15,633 nucleotides of DNA from Nitrospirota bacterium (GCA_017885365.1 JAFNGD010000352.1:1-15633), one strand, 5' to 3'; shown: positions 1 to 7,697, counted from the stretch's first letter. Numbers and translations are program-made. The notes: generated from the sequence alone by a model not told the origin.

Positions 1-189
1 CAGCGGACCTCCCGACTTCAGATTGGTGATCGCCTTTTCGACATTGCCCCACGCGGCGTTCTGGGTGAGGATCGCCCCCACCATTACCTCAAAGGGCGAA
101 TCGCCGGGCCACCAGTCCTGCGGCCCATATGCCTTGAAGAGGGCGCGGTAGATGGCCATGAGCTGTTTCCCGGTCCTGTCCGCCTGCAT
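1..189 (-). CDS. Endonuclease III-like DNA glycosylase (HhH-GPD family), N-terminal fragment
   Basis: Partial gene: 63 codons are visible before the window edge, and the rest lies to the left. The protein starts MQADRTGKQL and carries the stretches WWPGDSPFEVMVGAILTQ and QNAAWGNVEKAI. These match the first helices of HhH-GPD base-excision glycosylases of the endonuclease III-related group, where the LTQNxxW segment is a family hallmark. Members excise damaged bases in the cytoplasm. The catalytic HhH-GPD Lys/Asp and any FeS-cluster cysteines would be outside the window, so enzyme specificity cannot be judged. The ATG at 189 is preceded by AGGGAG at 5-nt spacing, a good ribosome site. It follows cutA by 58 nt on the same strand and may be co-transcribed. 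A second in-frame ATG ten codons later lacks a comparable site. Confidence 0.8.
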   Translation of the reverse strand, partial: MQADRTGKQLMAIYRALFKAYGPQDWWPGDSPFEVMVGAILTQNAAWGNVEKAITNLKSGGPL

Positions 190-247
190 AATCGCTCCCT
201 GCGGTAGGCGGCCTGTTCCTCCGGCGGGGACGCCGCCGGCGGCCGCA

Positions 248-568
248 TCACCCTTTCGTCGAGTCCTTCACCCACGCAAGATAGCTCGGCAGGCCGGCCG
301 CAACGGGCAGGGCGATGATCTCCGGCACGGTATACGAATGGAGCGTCCTGACCCGCGCAATGACCGCATCCATGAGCGGCATCCTGCTCTTGCAGATCAT
401 GAGCGCCTCCACGGCATCCTGGGTCCTTCCTTCCCAGAAGAAGAACGAGCGCACTCCGGGGATGATGTTCACGCAGGCAGCAAGGTGCTCGTCGACAAGC
501 GTTCGAGCAATGGTCGCCGCCTCGTCTGGCGAGCCCGCGGTGATCAGGATGACGATCTCTTCGGCCAT
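248..568 (-). CDS. cutA: Divalent-cation tolerance protein CutA
   Basis: A 106-residue protein, the usual length for CutA1 (about 105-112). It is a small trimeric cytoplasmic protein with a PII-like ferredoxin fold that has been linked to divalent metal (copper) tolerance. Signature segments are visible: ACVNIIPGVRSFFFWEG at about residues 31-47, the LMICKSR strand near 56-62, and LHSYTVPEIIALPV at 76-89. Cys32 and His77 are the positions usually discussed as possible metal contacts. The ATG at 568 has a strong AGGAGG site four bases upstream. The gene lies 93 nt downstream of lptD on the same strand and could be in the same transcript. The family call is firm; the physiological role of CutA1 is unsettled in general. 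Confidence 0.93.
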   Translation of the reverse strand: MAEEIVILITAGSPDEAATIARTLVDEHLAACVNIIPGVRSFFFWEGRTQDAVEALMICKSRMPLMDAVIARVRTLHSYTVPEIIALPVAAGLPSYLAWVKDSTKG

Positions 569-661
569 GCTCCCTCCTGGGTGAACGCTTTATCGGTATC
601 ACCCTGATTAACGTTGTTCCTCGCTCTGTCCCGTGACTGCATGGTCTTCAGCAGCAGCATC

Positions 662-2686
662 CTAGAACTTCATCCCGCCGAGCCCTTTGAGGTCCAGTAA
701 AACGAGATACTGCGTCTCGCCCGGCTTGTTCATATAGGAAAACCCCACACCCCAGCACTGGGAGGCGTAATGGACCTTATACTCACGCTGGGTGATGGTC
801 CGGTTCTCCACATCGCGCCACACCTGGCCCTTCAGGTCCCATCTGTCCAGTTTCAAACCGAGCCCGGTGATGAGGAACTGGGTCCGGGGATCTCGAAGGT
901 ACTGGTGGGTCATATCTAACTGAACGGTCTCACTCTTGACCGCAACGCTCTCGGAGGACGAGGAAAGCCGGCCGGTATAGGTATTATAGTTTGCGTTGGC
1001 GGACACGGTGAGCAGCTTGGGCGTCTTGACGGCAAGCTCGCCCTTGATCTCGGAGAGCGGGTGCGCGTTCACGAGGTCCTTGTTGCGCGCCTCGCCCAGG
1101 TTATAGGACTGGGACAGGCGAAAGACCATGAGATCGAAGGTCCGGCTGTTCGCACCGTCCTTGTACCGGGCGGTGAGCCTGTTGATGAGGGAAAAGGTCG
1201 CCAGGTTCTCTTCCTGCACTTCTTCCACGGCGTCCAGATGGGGGAAGTCGCCCTGGTCGATCCGGGGGATGTAGGAGTACGAGACCGTCGGCTCAATGGA
1301 ATGCCGGATCCGGCCGATCCCCGACTCTCCGTCCTGTCCGTAGACCTTCGAGAAACGCGCATTGAGGTCCGCACCGGCGTAGGTATAGGTCCGCTGGACC
1401 GGTTCGATGGTCGTCGCTCCCCGGTCATAGAACGTGGCGCGGGCTCCTATGCGGGGCGTCAGGCTCAGAGCGTTGCTGCTCAGCACCGTCGTGAGCTCGG
1501 GTTTGAAGTCAGCCCGCAGCAAATTCCCTCCGTCGACGGACGAAAAATTGGTCGCCGTCCCGTCCAACCGGAGGTAGGCCAGCCGTCCCAGCGGCTCGCC
1601 GAAGATCGTGTACCGGAGTTCGGGCAGCTTCTGGACCGTTTTGCTGTTCGGCTGGGTCAGGTCCGTCGAATACTGGCCCAGGAGGTAGAGCGACGCTGTG
1701 TTCCACCGTTCCACATAAAAGGCGTTCGAATCGATATACGGACGGGCGCGCAGCTCCAGTTTCTTCTCGAGGTCGCGGTAATAGTTCTGATCGCTTACAA
1801 GGTTGATGTCCGCACGGAACGAGAGGTCCTCGGCGAACTCCTCCCGGTGCTGGAACTGGAACTCCCATTGGTTCATTGCAGAATGGAAATTGTTGAAGTA
1901 GTTGTAATAGGCCTTGCCGGCCGAATCCCGGGAGTTCACATACCGGTATTCGATCCCAGTCCCGTGGCCGGTCCGGTCGCGGTAGTCGGAGGTGAACGTC
2001 ATGTCGCGGTAGTCGGAGATGGCCCAGAAGACGGTGTTCTTCAAAAGGAAGCCGTCGCTGCTGCTGTAGCCGACGACCGGGATCAGCAGTCCGCTCTGCC
2101 GCTTGACGGGAAAGAGGAGGTAGGGCGTGTACATCATCGGCAGGCCGCCCATATTGAACGACACATCGCTGCCCGTGGCGTACTTGGCCAGGTCCACATC
2201 GAGCTCGCGCGCCTTCAGGTACCACCCCCCTTCGTCACAAGTGGTAAAGGTGCCGTTCTCCACGTGATACACGGTTTCGGCGCGCCGCTCGATACGGTCG
2301 CCCTTCAGATGGAAATTCTCCTTGCTCTTGTACAGCTGGCCGTTTGTGAAGAAGCCGACGCCCGTGGTAAGGTTCACCTCCAGCCGGTCCGCCATCACCG
2401 TGTCGCCCTTGTCTCGGAGGTACACGTTCCCTTCAGCGACCGCCTCGCCGGTGCTGTTGTTCAGCACGATCCGATCCGCCTCCAGCCGTAAGTCCTGCTG
2501 GTCAATCCTCACATGGCCTTCCGCGGTGTAGATGTCGTTCGCCCGGTCGTGGTCCAGCTTGTCCGCGGTGACGCTGACCGGGACCCTTTTTTTCGGAGGC
2601 TCCTCGGCAGACACGGTGCATAACGTTCCCGCTGCTAGGACCGCCGCAAGGACAAACACGGTGATCGGGACCGCCCTCCTGGTCAT
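662..2686 (-). CDS. lptD: LPS-assembly outer-membrane protein LptD
   Basis: Outer-membrane translocon that, with the lipoprotein LptE, inserts lipopolysaccharide into the outer leaflet. From the chosen start (674 aa) there is a signal peptide (residues 1-27, cut after VSA), an OstA/LptA-like beta-jellyroll (about 37-150, with TADKLDHDRANDIYTAEGHV and repeated AEGNV-type turns), then a long beta-barrel rich in alternating aromatic strands ending in a terminal Phe. The mature protein has only two cysteines, Cys150 and Cys644, placed where an N-domain-to-barrel disulfide could form, as in E. coli. An ATG 18 codons upstream (2740) overlaps the folC stop. That extension is encoded by a heptamer repeat, has no usable ribosome site and sits before the signal peptide, so the ATG at 2686 (AGGA, about 4 nt away) is preferred. 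No lptE is in the window. Confidence 0.92.
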   Translation of the reverse strand: MTRRAVPITVFVLAAVLAAGTLCTVSAEEPPKKRVPVSVTADKLDHDRANDIYTAEGHVRIDQQDLRLEADRIVLNNSTGEAVAEGNVYLRDKGDTVMADRLEVNLTTGVGFFTNGQLYKSKENFHLKGDRIERRAETVYHVENGTFTTCDEGGWYLKARELDVDLAKYATGSDVSFNMGGLPMMYTPYLLFPVKRQSGLLIPVVGYSSSDGFLLKNTVFWAISDYRDMTFTSDYRDRTGHGTGIEYRYVNSRDSAGKAYYNYFNNFHSAMNQWEFQFQHREEFAEDLSFRADINLVSDQNYYRDLEKKLELRARPYIDSNAFYVERWNTASLYLLGQYSTDLTQPNSKTVQKLPELRYTIFGEPLGRLAYLRLDGTATNFSSVDGGNLLRADFKPELTTVLSSNALSLTPRIGARATFYDRGATTIEPVQRTYTYAGADLNARFSKVYGQDGESGIGRIRHSIEPTVSYSYIPRIDQGDFPHLDAVEEVQEENLATFSLINRLTARYKDGANSRTFDLMVFRLSQSYNLGEARNKDLVNAHPLSEIKGELAVKTPKLLTVSANANYNTYTGRLSSSSESVAVKSETVQLDMTHQYLRDPRTQFLITGLGLKLDRWDLKGQVWRDVENRTITQREYKVHYASQCWGVGFSYMNKPGETQYLVLLDLKGLGGMKF

Positions 2687-2700
2687 GGCGTCCTGTGGGC

Positions 2701-2728
2701 TCCACACTCCGCGTTCCGCACTCCGCAC
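2701..2728. repeat. Four tandem heptamers between folC and lptD
   Basis: On the minus strand the sequence reads GTGCGGA, GTGCGGA, ACGCGGA, GTGTGGA: four head-to-tail 7-mers, two identical and two with one or two changes. It lies between the folC stop and the preferred lptD start. It could be read as codons of an extended lptD, but its simple-repeat nature argues that it is non-coding spacer. Confidence 0.7.
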
Positions 2729-2736
2729 GTCCTCCC

Positions 2737-4068
2737 TCATCCCTTCAACCCCCGTAGCAGCCCCGATCCGTCGCCGGGCTTGAGCATAGCCCGCGCGTCC
2801 CCGACGGTATAGAGGGAGCCCGTGATGATGATGAGATCGTCCCCGCGGGCCTCCCGGCGGGCCAGGTCAATGGCCTCCGCCACGGACCCTGCAGAGGCCA
2901 CGTCGCGGTGGAGCGCGCTGATCTCCGCTGCCAGTGCCGCAGTGTCGAGCGCCCGGGAATAGTTTGGCCGGGTCACGACCACCCGGTCGGCCAGGGGGAC
3001 CAACCGGTCGAGGATCCCCCGGTAGTCCTTGTCCTTCAGAATGCCAACGACCAGGACCATCCGGTGGTACGACCGCTTCAGGTCCCTCAGGGCCTCCGCG
3101 AGGACCTGTGCCGATGCAGGATTATGGGCGCCGTCCAGGTAGATGTCCGGCCTCTGTGCCACCCGTTCCAGTCGCCCTTCCCACAGGGCATCCGCGAGAC
3201 CGGCCCGGAGGGCGGCTTCGGAAATCGTCACGCCTGCCTTACCAATGCACTCTGCCGCGGCAAGCGCAAAGCAGGCATTCCCGACCTGGTGCCTGCCGAG
3301 CATGGCGATCCGAAGATGCGGCAGGCGGGCGACGATGCCCCGGTAATCGAACCCCTGCTCAGGACCCGTAGCCATCTGTTCGGCGCCGAAATCCCGCGGC
3401 ATCCGGAAGACCGGTGAGCCCGCCAACCTTGCCTGCTGTTCGATTACCGCGATGGCTTCGGGCTGGATCGCGCCGGTCACCACCGGTACACCCGGCTTGA
3501 TGATCCCCGCCTTTTCGGCGGCGATCTGCCCGAGGGTCGTTCCGAGAAACTCCGTGTGCTCCAGGTCGATATTGGTGATCACCGAGGCCAGCGGGACGAT
3601 CACGTTCGTGGAGTCCAGCCGTCCGCCCATCCCGGCCTCGACCACCGCGATGTCGACCCGCTCCTCCGCGAAGCAGGCGAAGGCCATTGCCGTGGTGACC
3701 TCGAAAAACGTGGGTATCAGGGGCCCGCCCTCTGCGGACGGCACATGCTCATACCGTGCTCGCACCCGCTCCGCCAGGCCGACCACCCGCTCCTCAGTGA
3801 TCGGAACGCCGTTGATCCTGATCCGCTCGGTAAAGCTCACCAGGTGCGGCGACGTATAGAGTCCCACACGGTACCCCGCCTCCTTGAGCATGCCGGCCAG
3901 GAACGCGGCCGTCGACCCCTTGCCGTTGGTGCCGGCGATGTGGATCGAGCGGAACCGCTGCTGAGGGTTATCCATAAGCCCCATCAACTGGACGCTGTTG
4001 GACAGGCCGAACTTGATGCCGTGCTTCTGGAGGCCGAAAAGATAGTCGATGGTTTCCTGGTATGACAT
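2737..4068 (-). CDS. folC: Bifunctional dihydrofolate synthase / folylpolyglutamate synthase
   Basis: A cytoplasmic Mur-ligase-family enzyme that couples glutamate to dihydropteroate and extends the polyglutamate tail of folates, using ATP. The protein has 443 residues, typical for FolC. Visible motifs are the P-loop AGTNGKGS (45-52), TSPHLVSFTERI (72-83), VEAGMGGRLDSTN (143-155), an ITNIDLEHTEFLG metal and nucleotide region (164-176), EKAGIIKPGVP (185-195) with the Lys that is carbamylated in this fold, and LDGAHNPAS (311-319) from the C-terminal domain. The ATG at 4068 lies 9 nt after the preceding stop and has no clear Shine-Dalgarno sequence, suggesting translational coupling to the upstream gene. 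The stop is followed almost at once by lptD. FolC is the general call; a DHFS-only enzyme cannot be excluded from sequence reading. Confidence 0.95.
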   Translation of the reverse strand: MSYQETIDYLFGLQKHGIKFGLSNSVQLMGLMDNPQQRFRSIHIAGTNGKGSTAAFLAGMLKEAGYRVGLYTSPHLVSFTERIRINGVPITEERVVGLAERVRARYEHVPSAEGGPLIPTFFEVTTAMAFACFAEERVDIAVVEAGMGGRLDSTNVIVPLASVITNIDLEHTEFLGTTLGQIAAEKAGIIKPGVPVVTGAIQPEAIAVIEQQARLAGSPVFRMPRDFGAEQMATGPEQGFDYRGIVARLPHLRIAMLGRHQVGNACFALAAAECIGKAGVTISEAALRAGLADALWEGRLERVAQRPDIYLDGAHNPASAQVLAEALRDLKRSYHRMVLVVGILKDKDYRGILDRLVPLADRVVVTRPNYSRALDTAALAAEISALHRDVASAGSVAEAIDLARREARGDDLIIITGSLYTVGDARAMLKPGDGSGLLRGLKG

Positions 4069-4077
4069 GGCGAACCG

Positions 4078-4926
4078 CTACTGCGGCGCCTGCGGGAACG
4101 GCGGTGCAGGCTTGTCCTCGGGCTTGGGTACCGGTCTCTCGGCCGCCGAGCTTTCAACGGCCTTTTCCGGGGGCAGCCGAGGGGGAACTGAAACGGACTG
4201 GAGCTTCAGGACAAAGGGAAGCTGTTCGTCTTTCGCTGCCGATGTCAGGCGGGACCGTTTGTAAGTGATCTTCCCGGCGTCCTGGATTCGGCTGAAGAAG
4301 GTGTACAGTTCATCAGGGGTGAGCCTGCCGGAAACCTCGCGGACCTTGTCGTTGAACCGCAGCGAGGTGAGCAGGGGGTGCTCCTTCATGGCTTCGTTGA
4401 TCCGCGCGATACTTGCCTTCTCGGTCTCCTTCTCAACCGTTATGGTGACCACGAAAGGCTCGGCCTTCGATGCAACGGCGACCGGTGCCTGCTCTTGTTT
4501 TTTTTGCTCAGACGCAGCCGGCGTCGGCGTTGGGACGGAAACCGCTGCGGTCTCGAGCTTCACCGCCGCCTGAGGCTGGATCCCGGCGTCAAGCTTTTCC
4601 AGGTCCGGGTCGTGCAACAATGGTCTGATCACAAAGTGCTGGACTGCCAGGGCAGCCGCGATGATCATGGCCAGCCAGAACGGCCGGAAGAACAGCCTCG
4701 TGATCCCCGCGAAGCCTGTCTTCACCCGGCCGGCGAAGCCCTCGTTCGGATCGAAGTACCGGAGGATTTCGCGGGTATCGTCTGTCTGCCTGAGCGCGTC
4801 GTGCCGGGAACGGCAGACAGGACAGGACGCGAGATGGCTTTCCACCCGTTTCTGCTGGGGAAGGAAAAGATGCCCCTTAAGATACCGGGGGAGCATGCCC
4901 AGTGTATACGCACATTCTTTCTTCAT
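4078..4926 (-). CDS. Membrane-bound zf-HC2 anti-sigma-like protein with DUF2275-like C-terminus
   Basis: A 282-residue predicted single-pass protein. The N-terminal 40 residues form a zinc-binding anti-sigma (ZAS / zf-HC2) motif with Cys5, His31, Cys35 and Cys38 (HxxxCxxC). One membrane helix follows at about 83-101 (FWLAMIIAAALAVQHFVI). The region after it contains a Pro/Ala/Gln linker, then a folded segment at about 155-250 (VVTITVEKETEKASIARINE, and the helix-rich LTPDELYTFFSRIQDAGKITYK) resembling DUF2275, and a Pro-rich tail. ZAS proteins hold ECF sigma factors at the membrane until a signal releases them. No sigma factor gene is adjacent, so the partner is unknown. The start at 4926 has AAGGA 8 nt upstream. 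The zf-HC2 call is firmer than the C-terminal domain name, which is from memory. Confidence 0.75.
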   Translation of the reverse strand: MKKECAYTLGMLPRYLKGHLFLPQQKRVESHLASCPVCRSRHDALRQTDDTREILRYFDPNEGFAGRVKTGFAGITRLFFRPFWLAMIIAAALAVQHFVIRPLLHDPDLEKLDAGIQPQAAVKLETAAVSVPTPTPAASEQKKQEQAPVAVASKAEPFVVTITVEKETEKASIARINEAMKEHPLLTSLRFNDKVREVSGRLTPDELYTFFSRIQDAGKITYKRSRLTSAAKDEQLPFVLKLQSVSVPPRLPPEKAVESSAAERPVPKPEDKPAPPFPQAPQ

Positions 4927-4957
4927 GAGGGTCGTCCTTGTCTTGTGGATTGAGCGC

Positions 4958-5012
4958 CCCGCAGCAGGCTGCAGGAGGTTCGATCCTCCCGTTCCGTCAT
5001 CCTAATCGCCCG
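4958..5012. repeat. Dispersed REP-like element, degenerate copy B
   Basis: Lies in the 122-nt gap between murI and the anti-sigma-like gene. It begins CCCGCAGCAGGCTGCAGGA, followed by TTCGATCCTC and CATCCTAATCGCCCG. The same ordered blocks appear at 9162-9221 (CCTGCAGCAAGCTGCAGGA, TTCGATCCTC, CATCCTCATCGCTCG), so both derive from one dispersed element. The inner GCAGC..GCTGC part can form a hairpin. Confidence 0.6.
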
Positions 5013-5048
5013 TACCCGGATCCGGCACGCCGCATGCTGCACTGGTCA

Positions 5049-5852
5049 TCACACGCCTCCGACCTTCACCTGCTCGGCGGTCAGATCAGCATCTCCCAGG
5101 AAAAGCTTGCCGAGCTTCTCGAACCGGGCCGGAGTATCGGTGACGAAATATCTCCGCTCTGCCGCGCCCTGCCCCGGACGCTGCCACTTGAGCTTGTCGA
5201 GGACCGCGGAGACTTCCTTGGCGGTCTCGGTCGCCGAATCGATGAGCGTGATGCCGGGGCCCACCGCCTTGCCGATCACCTTCTTGAGGAGCGGGTAATG
5301 CGTGCATCCCAGGACCAGCGTGTCGATGCCGGTCGTCCGGAAGAACGCCAGGTACCGCTCCGCCACCAGCTCTGCTACATCGTTGTCCACCCAGCCCTCC
5401 TCCGCCAGCGGGACGAAGAGCGGGCAGGCCTTGCTGATGACCTGGATGTCCGGGCCCAGCCTGGTGATGGCCCGTTCATAGGCACCGCTGCCGATGGTCG
5501 CCTCGGTGCCGATGATGCCGATCTTCTTCGTCCTTGTGGCGGCAACGGCCGCACGCGCGCCGGGCTCAAGCACGCCGATGACCGGCAGGGGAAACTCCTT
5601 CTTCACCGCGTCGAGGCTGATGGCCGACGCCGTGTTGCACGCCACGACCAGCATCTTGATCTCCTGGGATAGGAGGAACTGCGTGTTCTCGAAGCTGTAG
5701 CGGGTCACCGTCTCGGGGGACCGGATGCCATAGGGCACGCGCGCCGTGTCGCCCAGGTAGATGGTGTTCTCGAGGGGAAGCGCGGCCATGAGCTCTTTCA
5801 GGACCGTAAGCCCGCCGATGCCGGAATCGAATATGCCGATGGCCTTCTGCAT
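5049..5852 (-). CDS. murI: Glutamate racemase
   Basis: A cytoplasmic cofactor-independent racemase that converts L-glutamate to D-glutamate for peptidoglycan. Length is 267 residues, standard for MurI. All hallmarks are present: IGIFDSGIGGLTVLKEL at the N-terminus (catalytic Asp9-Ser10), GDTARVPYG (34-42), the first catalytic Cys72 in VVACNTASA and the second catalytic Cys183 in LGCTHYPLL with His185 beside it. No active-site residue is missing. The start MQKAIGIFDSG is the canonical family N-terminus, although no Shine-Dalgarno sequence precedes it. A weak promoter candidate lies 84-112 nt upstream. Its neighbours on the transcription-upstream side are a cell-wall amidase and a GerMN protein, in line with a peptidoglycan cluster. 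Confidence 0.96.
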   Translation of the reverse strand: MQKAIGIFDSGIGGLTVLKELMAALPLENTIYLGDTARVPYGIRSPETVTRYSFENTQFLLSQEIKMLVVACNTASAISLDAVKKEFPLPVIGVLEPGARAAVAATRTKKIGIIGTEATIGSGAYERAITRLGPDIQVISKACPLFVPLAEEGWVDNDVAELVAERYLAFFRTTGIDTLVLGCTHYPLLKKVIGKAVGPGITLIDSATETAKEVSAVLDKLKWQRPGQGAAERRYFVTDTPARFEKLGKLFLGDADLTAEQVKVGGV

Positions 5853-5874
5853 GGTTAGAGAGAGAATAAAAGCA

Positions 5875-6034
5875 TTTACTGCAGAGGTCGCGGAGAAGAT
5901 CTCAGTCGATACGTTCTTATGAGCGACCCTTCAGAATCTTATGGTTAAGAATAATGACAACCAACGAATACCAGCATCGACGAATTTTTTCCCGATGAGA
6001 TGTCTGTTGCCTTCCTCTGCGTCCTCCGGTGAAA
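5875..6034. repeat. Pair of inverted 23-bp G-rich/C-rich repeats upstream of murI
   Basis: TTTACTGCAGAGGTCGCGG (5875-5893, continuing GAGAA) on the plus strand and, reverse-complemented, TTTCACCGGAGGACGCAGAG (6015-6034, with GGAA beyond it) are imperfect copies of one motif in opposite orientation. They match at roughly three-quarters of positions with one gap. They bracket about 115 bp of the murI-GerMN gap. Confidence 0.5.
5936..5964 (-). promoter_or_regulatory. Weak sigma70-like promoter candidate for murI
   Basis: On the minus strand TTGGTT (5959-5964) and TAAGAT (5936-5941) are separated by exactly 17 bp, in the 194-nt gap upstream of murI. The -10 has four of six consensus bases and the -35 three of six. 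The placement would give an untranslated leader of about 75-80 nt. Confidence 0.3.
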
Positions 6035-6046
6035 ACGCCGTTCGCC

Positions 6047-6655
6047 TTACTGGGTCCTCACCAGGTCCATTCGTTTCGCGAACGAGCGGGACAGGTCGAT
6101 GTGCCCCGCCAAGGTCTGGGCCTCCCTGCCGTCGACAAGGACCCTGACCTGGCGGACCTCGGGGAAGTTCTGGGCCACCGTGTTCACCAGTGCATAGACG
6201 GCGAGAAGCTCCTCCTGCACCGAGGCCCGGATCTCCTTCTGGCCTGCGGCGACAGGCAACAGGTCCAGATAGACGGTGCCTGCTGCATCGAGATACAAGG
6301 CGCGGAGCTGCAGATCTTTCAGGACCGCTGTCTTCCCTCCCCGATCGCCTGCAAGGACAGCGGCAATCGTCTCCCGCGCCTGGAGCTGGATATCGGGCTC
6401 CCGTTTGACCGCAACAACCGCTGCATTGAGCCTACCCTCTGCGGGAAGGTACAGGGTCGCCATGAACGGCTCATTCGGCTTCTCCACCGGTGCGGCCGGT
6501 CCGGTCTCCTGCCGCTGAACCGGTGCCGGCTGCGGCGCTCCTGCCGTGCGAAGCCAGAGGTAGCCTCCGATGCCGGCGGCGAGCAGGACAGCGGCCAGAA
6601 CGACCGCGGCCAGTGTTCCGCTGCCCGGTAGTCGCCTATCGTTTCTCGCTGACAT
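6047..6655 (-). CDS. GerMN-domain protein with N-terminal membrane anchor
   Basis: A 202-residue protein with one N-terminal hydrophobic helix (about 14-36, LAAVVLAAVLLAAGIGGYLW), a Pro/Gln-rich linker (38-62) and a GerMN domain at about 65-195. The GerMN features visible are MATLYLPAEGRL, a long helix around EIRASVQEELLAVYALVNTV, and VRQVRVLVDGREAQTLAGHIDLSRSF. GerMN was first described in spore germination proteins but is common in non-sporulating bacteria, fused or adjacent to wall enzymes; its binding target is not established. The predicted location is the periplasmic face of the inner membrane. Its start lies inside the end of the upstream amidase gene (20-nt overlap), so the two are translationally coupled and probably act together on peptidoglycan. 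Confidence 0.85.
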   Translation of the reverse strand: MSARNDRRLPGSGTLAAVVLAAVLLAAGIGGYLWLRTAGAPQPAPVQRQETGPAAPVEKPNEPFMATLYLPAEGRLNAAVVAVKREPDIQLQARETIAAVLAGDRGGKTAVLKDLQLRALYLDAAGTVYLDLLPVAAGQKEIRASVQEELLAVYALVNTVAQNFPEVRQVRVLVDGREAQTLAGHIDLSRSFAKRMDLVRTQ

Positions 6656-7658
6656 AGTGTCCGATCTCCCGGGCGATGATCTCGGCTGCCTTCCCGCGGT
6701 TCATTGTCATGCCAGTCTCGATGAGTACTGCAGTCGCGTCCACGGCCTTGAGCTGGGCAAGCGGCGCCTGTTCCGGCTCTGCGGCCTCGCTCGCCGTCAG
6801 CGCCCGGACCATGCTCCTGCCGAACCTGCCGCTTTCCTGGGCGTGCCTGGCCTGCTGGGCCCCCCAGAGCATCTGCTGCTGCTCGCTCATGGCGTCATAT
6901 CCCAGAAAATCGGAGGGACTTCCCGGGGACGAGGACGTCTGGCCCTCGTCGGGATCAAGAATGAAAACGCGGGCGTCCTGCCCAAGCGCCGCGTGCAGGC
7001 TCACGAACAGGACGGCGCCGGCCGCGTTGGCGAATGCCGCCCGTTCGTCCAGGGTCATTGGCTGGTCCTGCTCCCGCGTGAGGAGCACCGTCATCTTCAT
7101 GCCGCTCTTTTTCAGAAGCTTCCTGAGGGCGTTCGCCAGGTCGAGCGTGAGCGCCTTCTCCACGCCCTGGACCGCAACGATGCCGGTCTCCGCGCCTCCG
7201 TGCCCCGCATCGATCACGACGACTGGAACCTTCGCTGCCAGGGCCTCCGGCGCAGCTACGGGTACCGCACCCCGAAGCACGTCGACAACGATTCGGTCGG
7301 GCCCGCGAAGAACGAAATCCTTTACGTCGCCGGCGGCCGGGCCGAGCGTGATGATGATCGACCAGTGATCCCGTTCCTGGCGAAGCTCCATACCCTTGAC
7401 CACGCCGTCGTTGATCAACGGGAGCTGCGGCGACCTGAGGACGAACGGCCCCCCGTAGGAGCTGAAGTAGAGCGTCTGCCCGTCATCCGATCTCGTCAGG
7501 GTATAGGGCGCCGCTTCTTCGGTCTCGAACACGATGCGCGTGAGGCCGGGGTAGGTAAAATACCGGACACCCTTGACCGTGAGCCCCTTGTCCGCGGCAG
7601 CAGCTGCCACGGGGCCAGCGATCAGGAAGGCGCAGAGGATTCCGGCAATGGTCCGCAT
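6636..7658 (-). CDS. N-acetylmuramoyl-L-alanine amidase (AMIN + Amidase_3)
   Basis: A periplasmic AmiA/B/C-type zinc amidase that cleaves the bond between MurNAc and L-Ala during cell separation. From the ATG at 7658 (340 aa): signal peptide 1-21, AMIN domain about 26-130 (LTVKGVRYFTYPGLTRIVFE), which targets such enzymes to the septum or envelope, then Amidase_3 from about 145. Zinc ligands His153 (VVVIDAGHGGAETG), Glu167 (VEKALTLDLANAL) and His222 (FVSLHA), and the catalytic Glu314 (AVLIETGMTMN), are all present. Two motifs deviate from the usual HGGxDxG and IHAN. An in-frame TTG at 7697 and ATG at 7670 would extend it, but they coincide with a promoter (7669-7697), so 7658 is preferred. 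It is the first gene of its transcript, overlapping the GerMN gene. Confidence 0.9.
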   Translation of the reverse strand: MRTIAGILCAFLIAGPVAAAAADKGLTVKGVRYFTYPGLTRIVFETEEAAPYTLTRSDDGQTLYFSSYGGPFVLRSPQLPLINDGVVKGMELRQERDHWSIIITLGPAAGDVKDFVLRGPDRIVVDVLRGAVPVAAPEALAAKVPVVVIDAGHGGAETGIVAVQGVEKALTLDLANALRKLLKKSGMKMTVLLTREQDQPMTLDERAAFANAAGAVLFVSLHAALGQDARVFILDPDEGQTSSSPGSPSDFLGYDAMSEQQQMLWGAQQARHAQESGRFGRSMVRALTASEAAEPEQAPLAQLKAVDATAVLIETGMTMNRGKAAEIIAREIGHYVSEKR

Positions 7659-7668
7659 ACAGGCAGGC

Positions 7669-7697
7669 ATAGTAACATAGCCGAAATAATTGTGCAA
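7669..7697 (-). promoter_or_regulatory. Sigma70-type promoter of the amidase operon
   Basis: On the minus strand TTGCAC (7692-7697) and TACTAT (7669-7674) are separated by exactly 17 bp. Transcription would begin about 7 nt downstream, around 7660-7662, only a few bases before the ATG at 7658. The mRNA would therefore be leaderless or nearly so, which fits the absence of any Shine-Dalgarno sequence there. Confidence 0.55.

Noticed and set aside
84..602. A 172-codon minus-strand open frame overlapping cutA
   Set aside because: It is out of frame with cutA and with the glycosylase start, both of which have strong family motifs. It is a shadow frame.
1061..2491. A 476-codon open frame on the plus strand
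   Set aside because: It is fully antisense to lptD, whose signal peptide, OstA domain and barrel are clear. The plus-strand translation has no recognisable motif and is a by-product of GC-rich codon usage.
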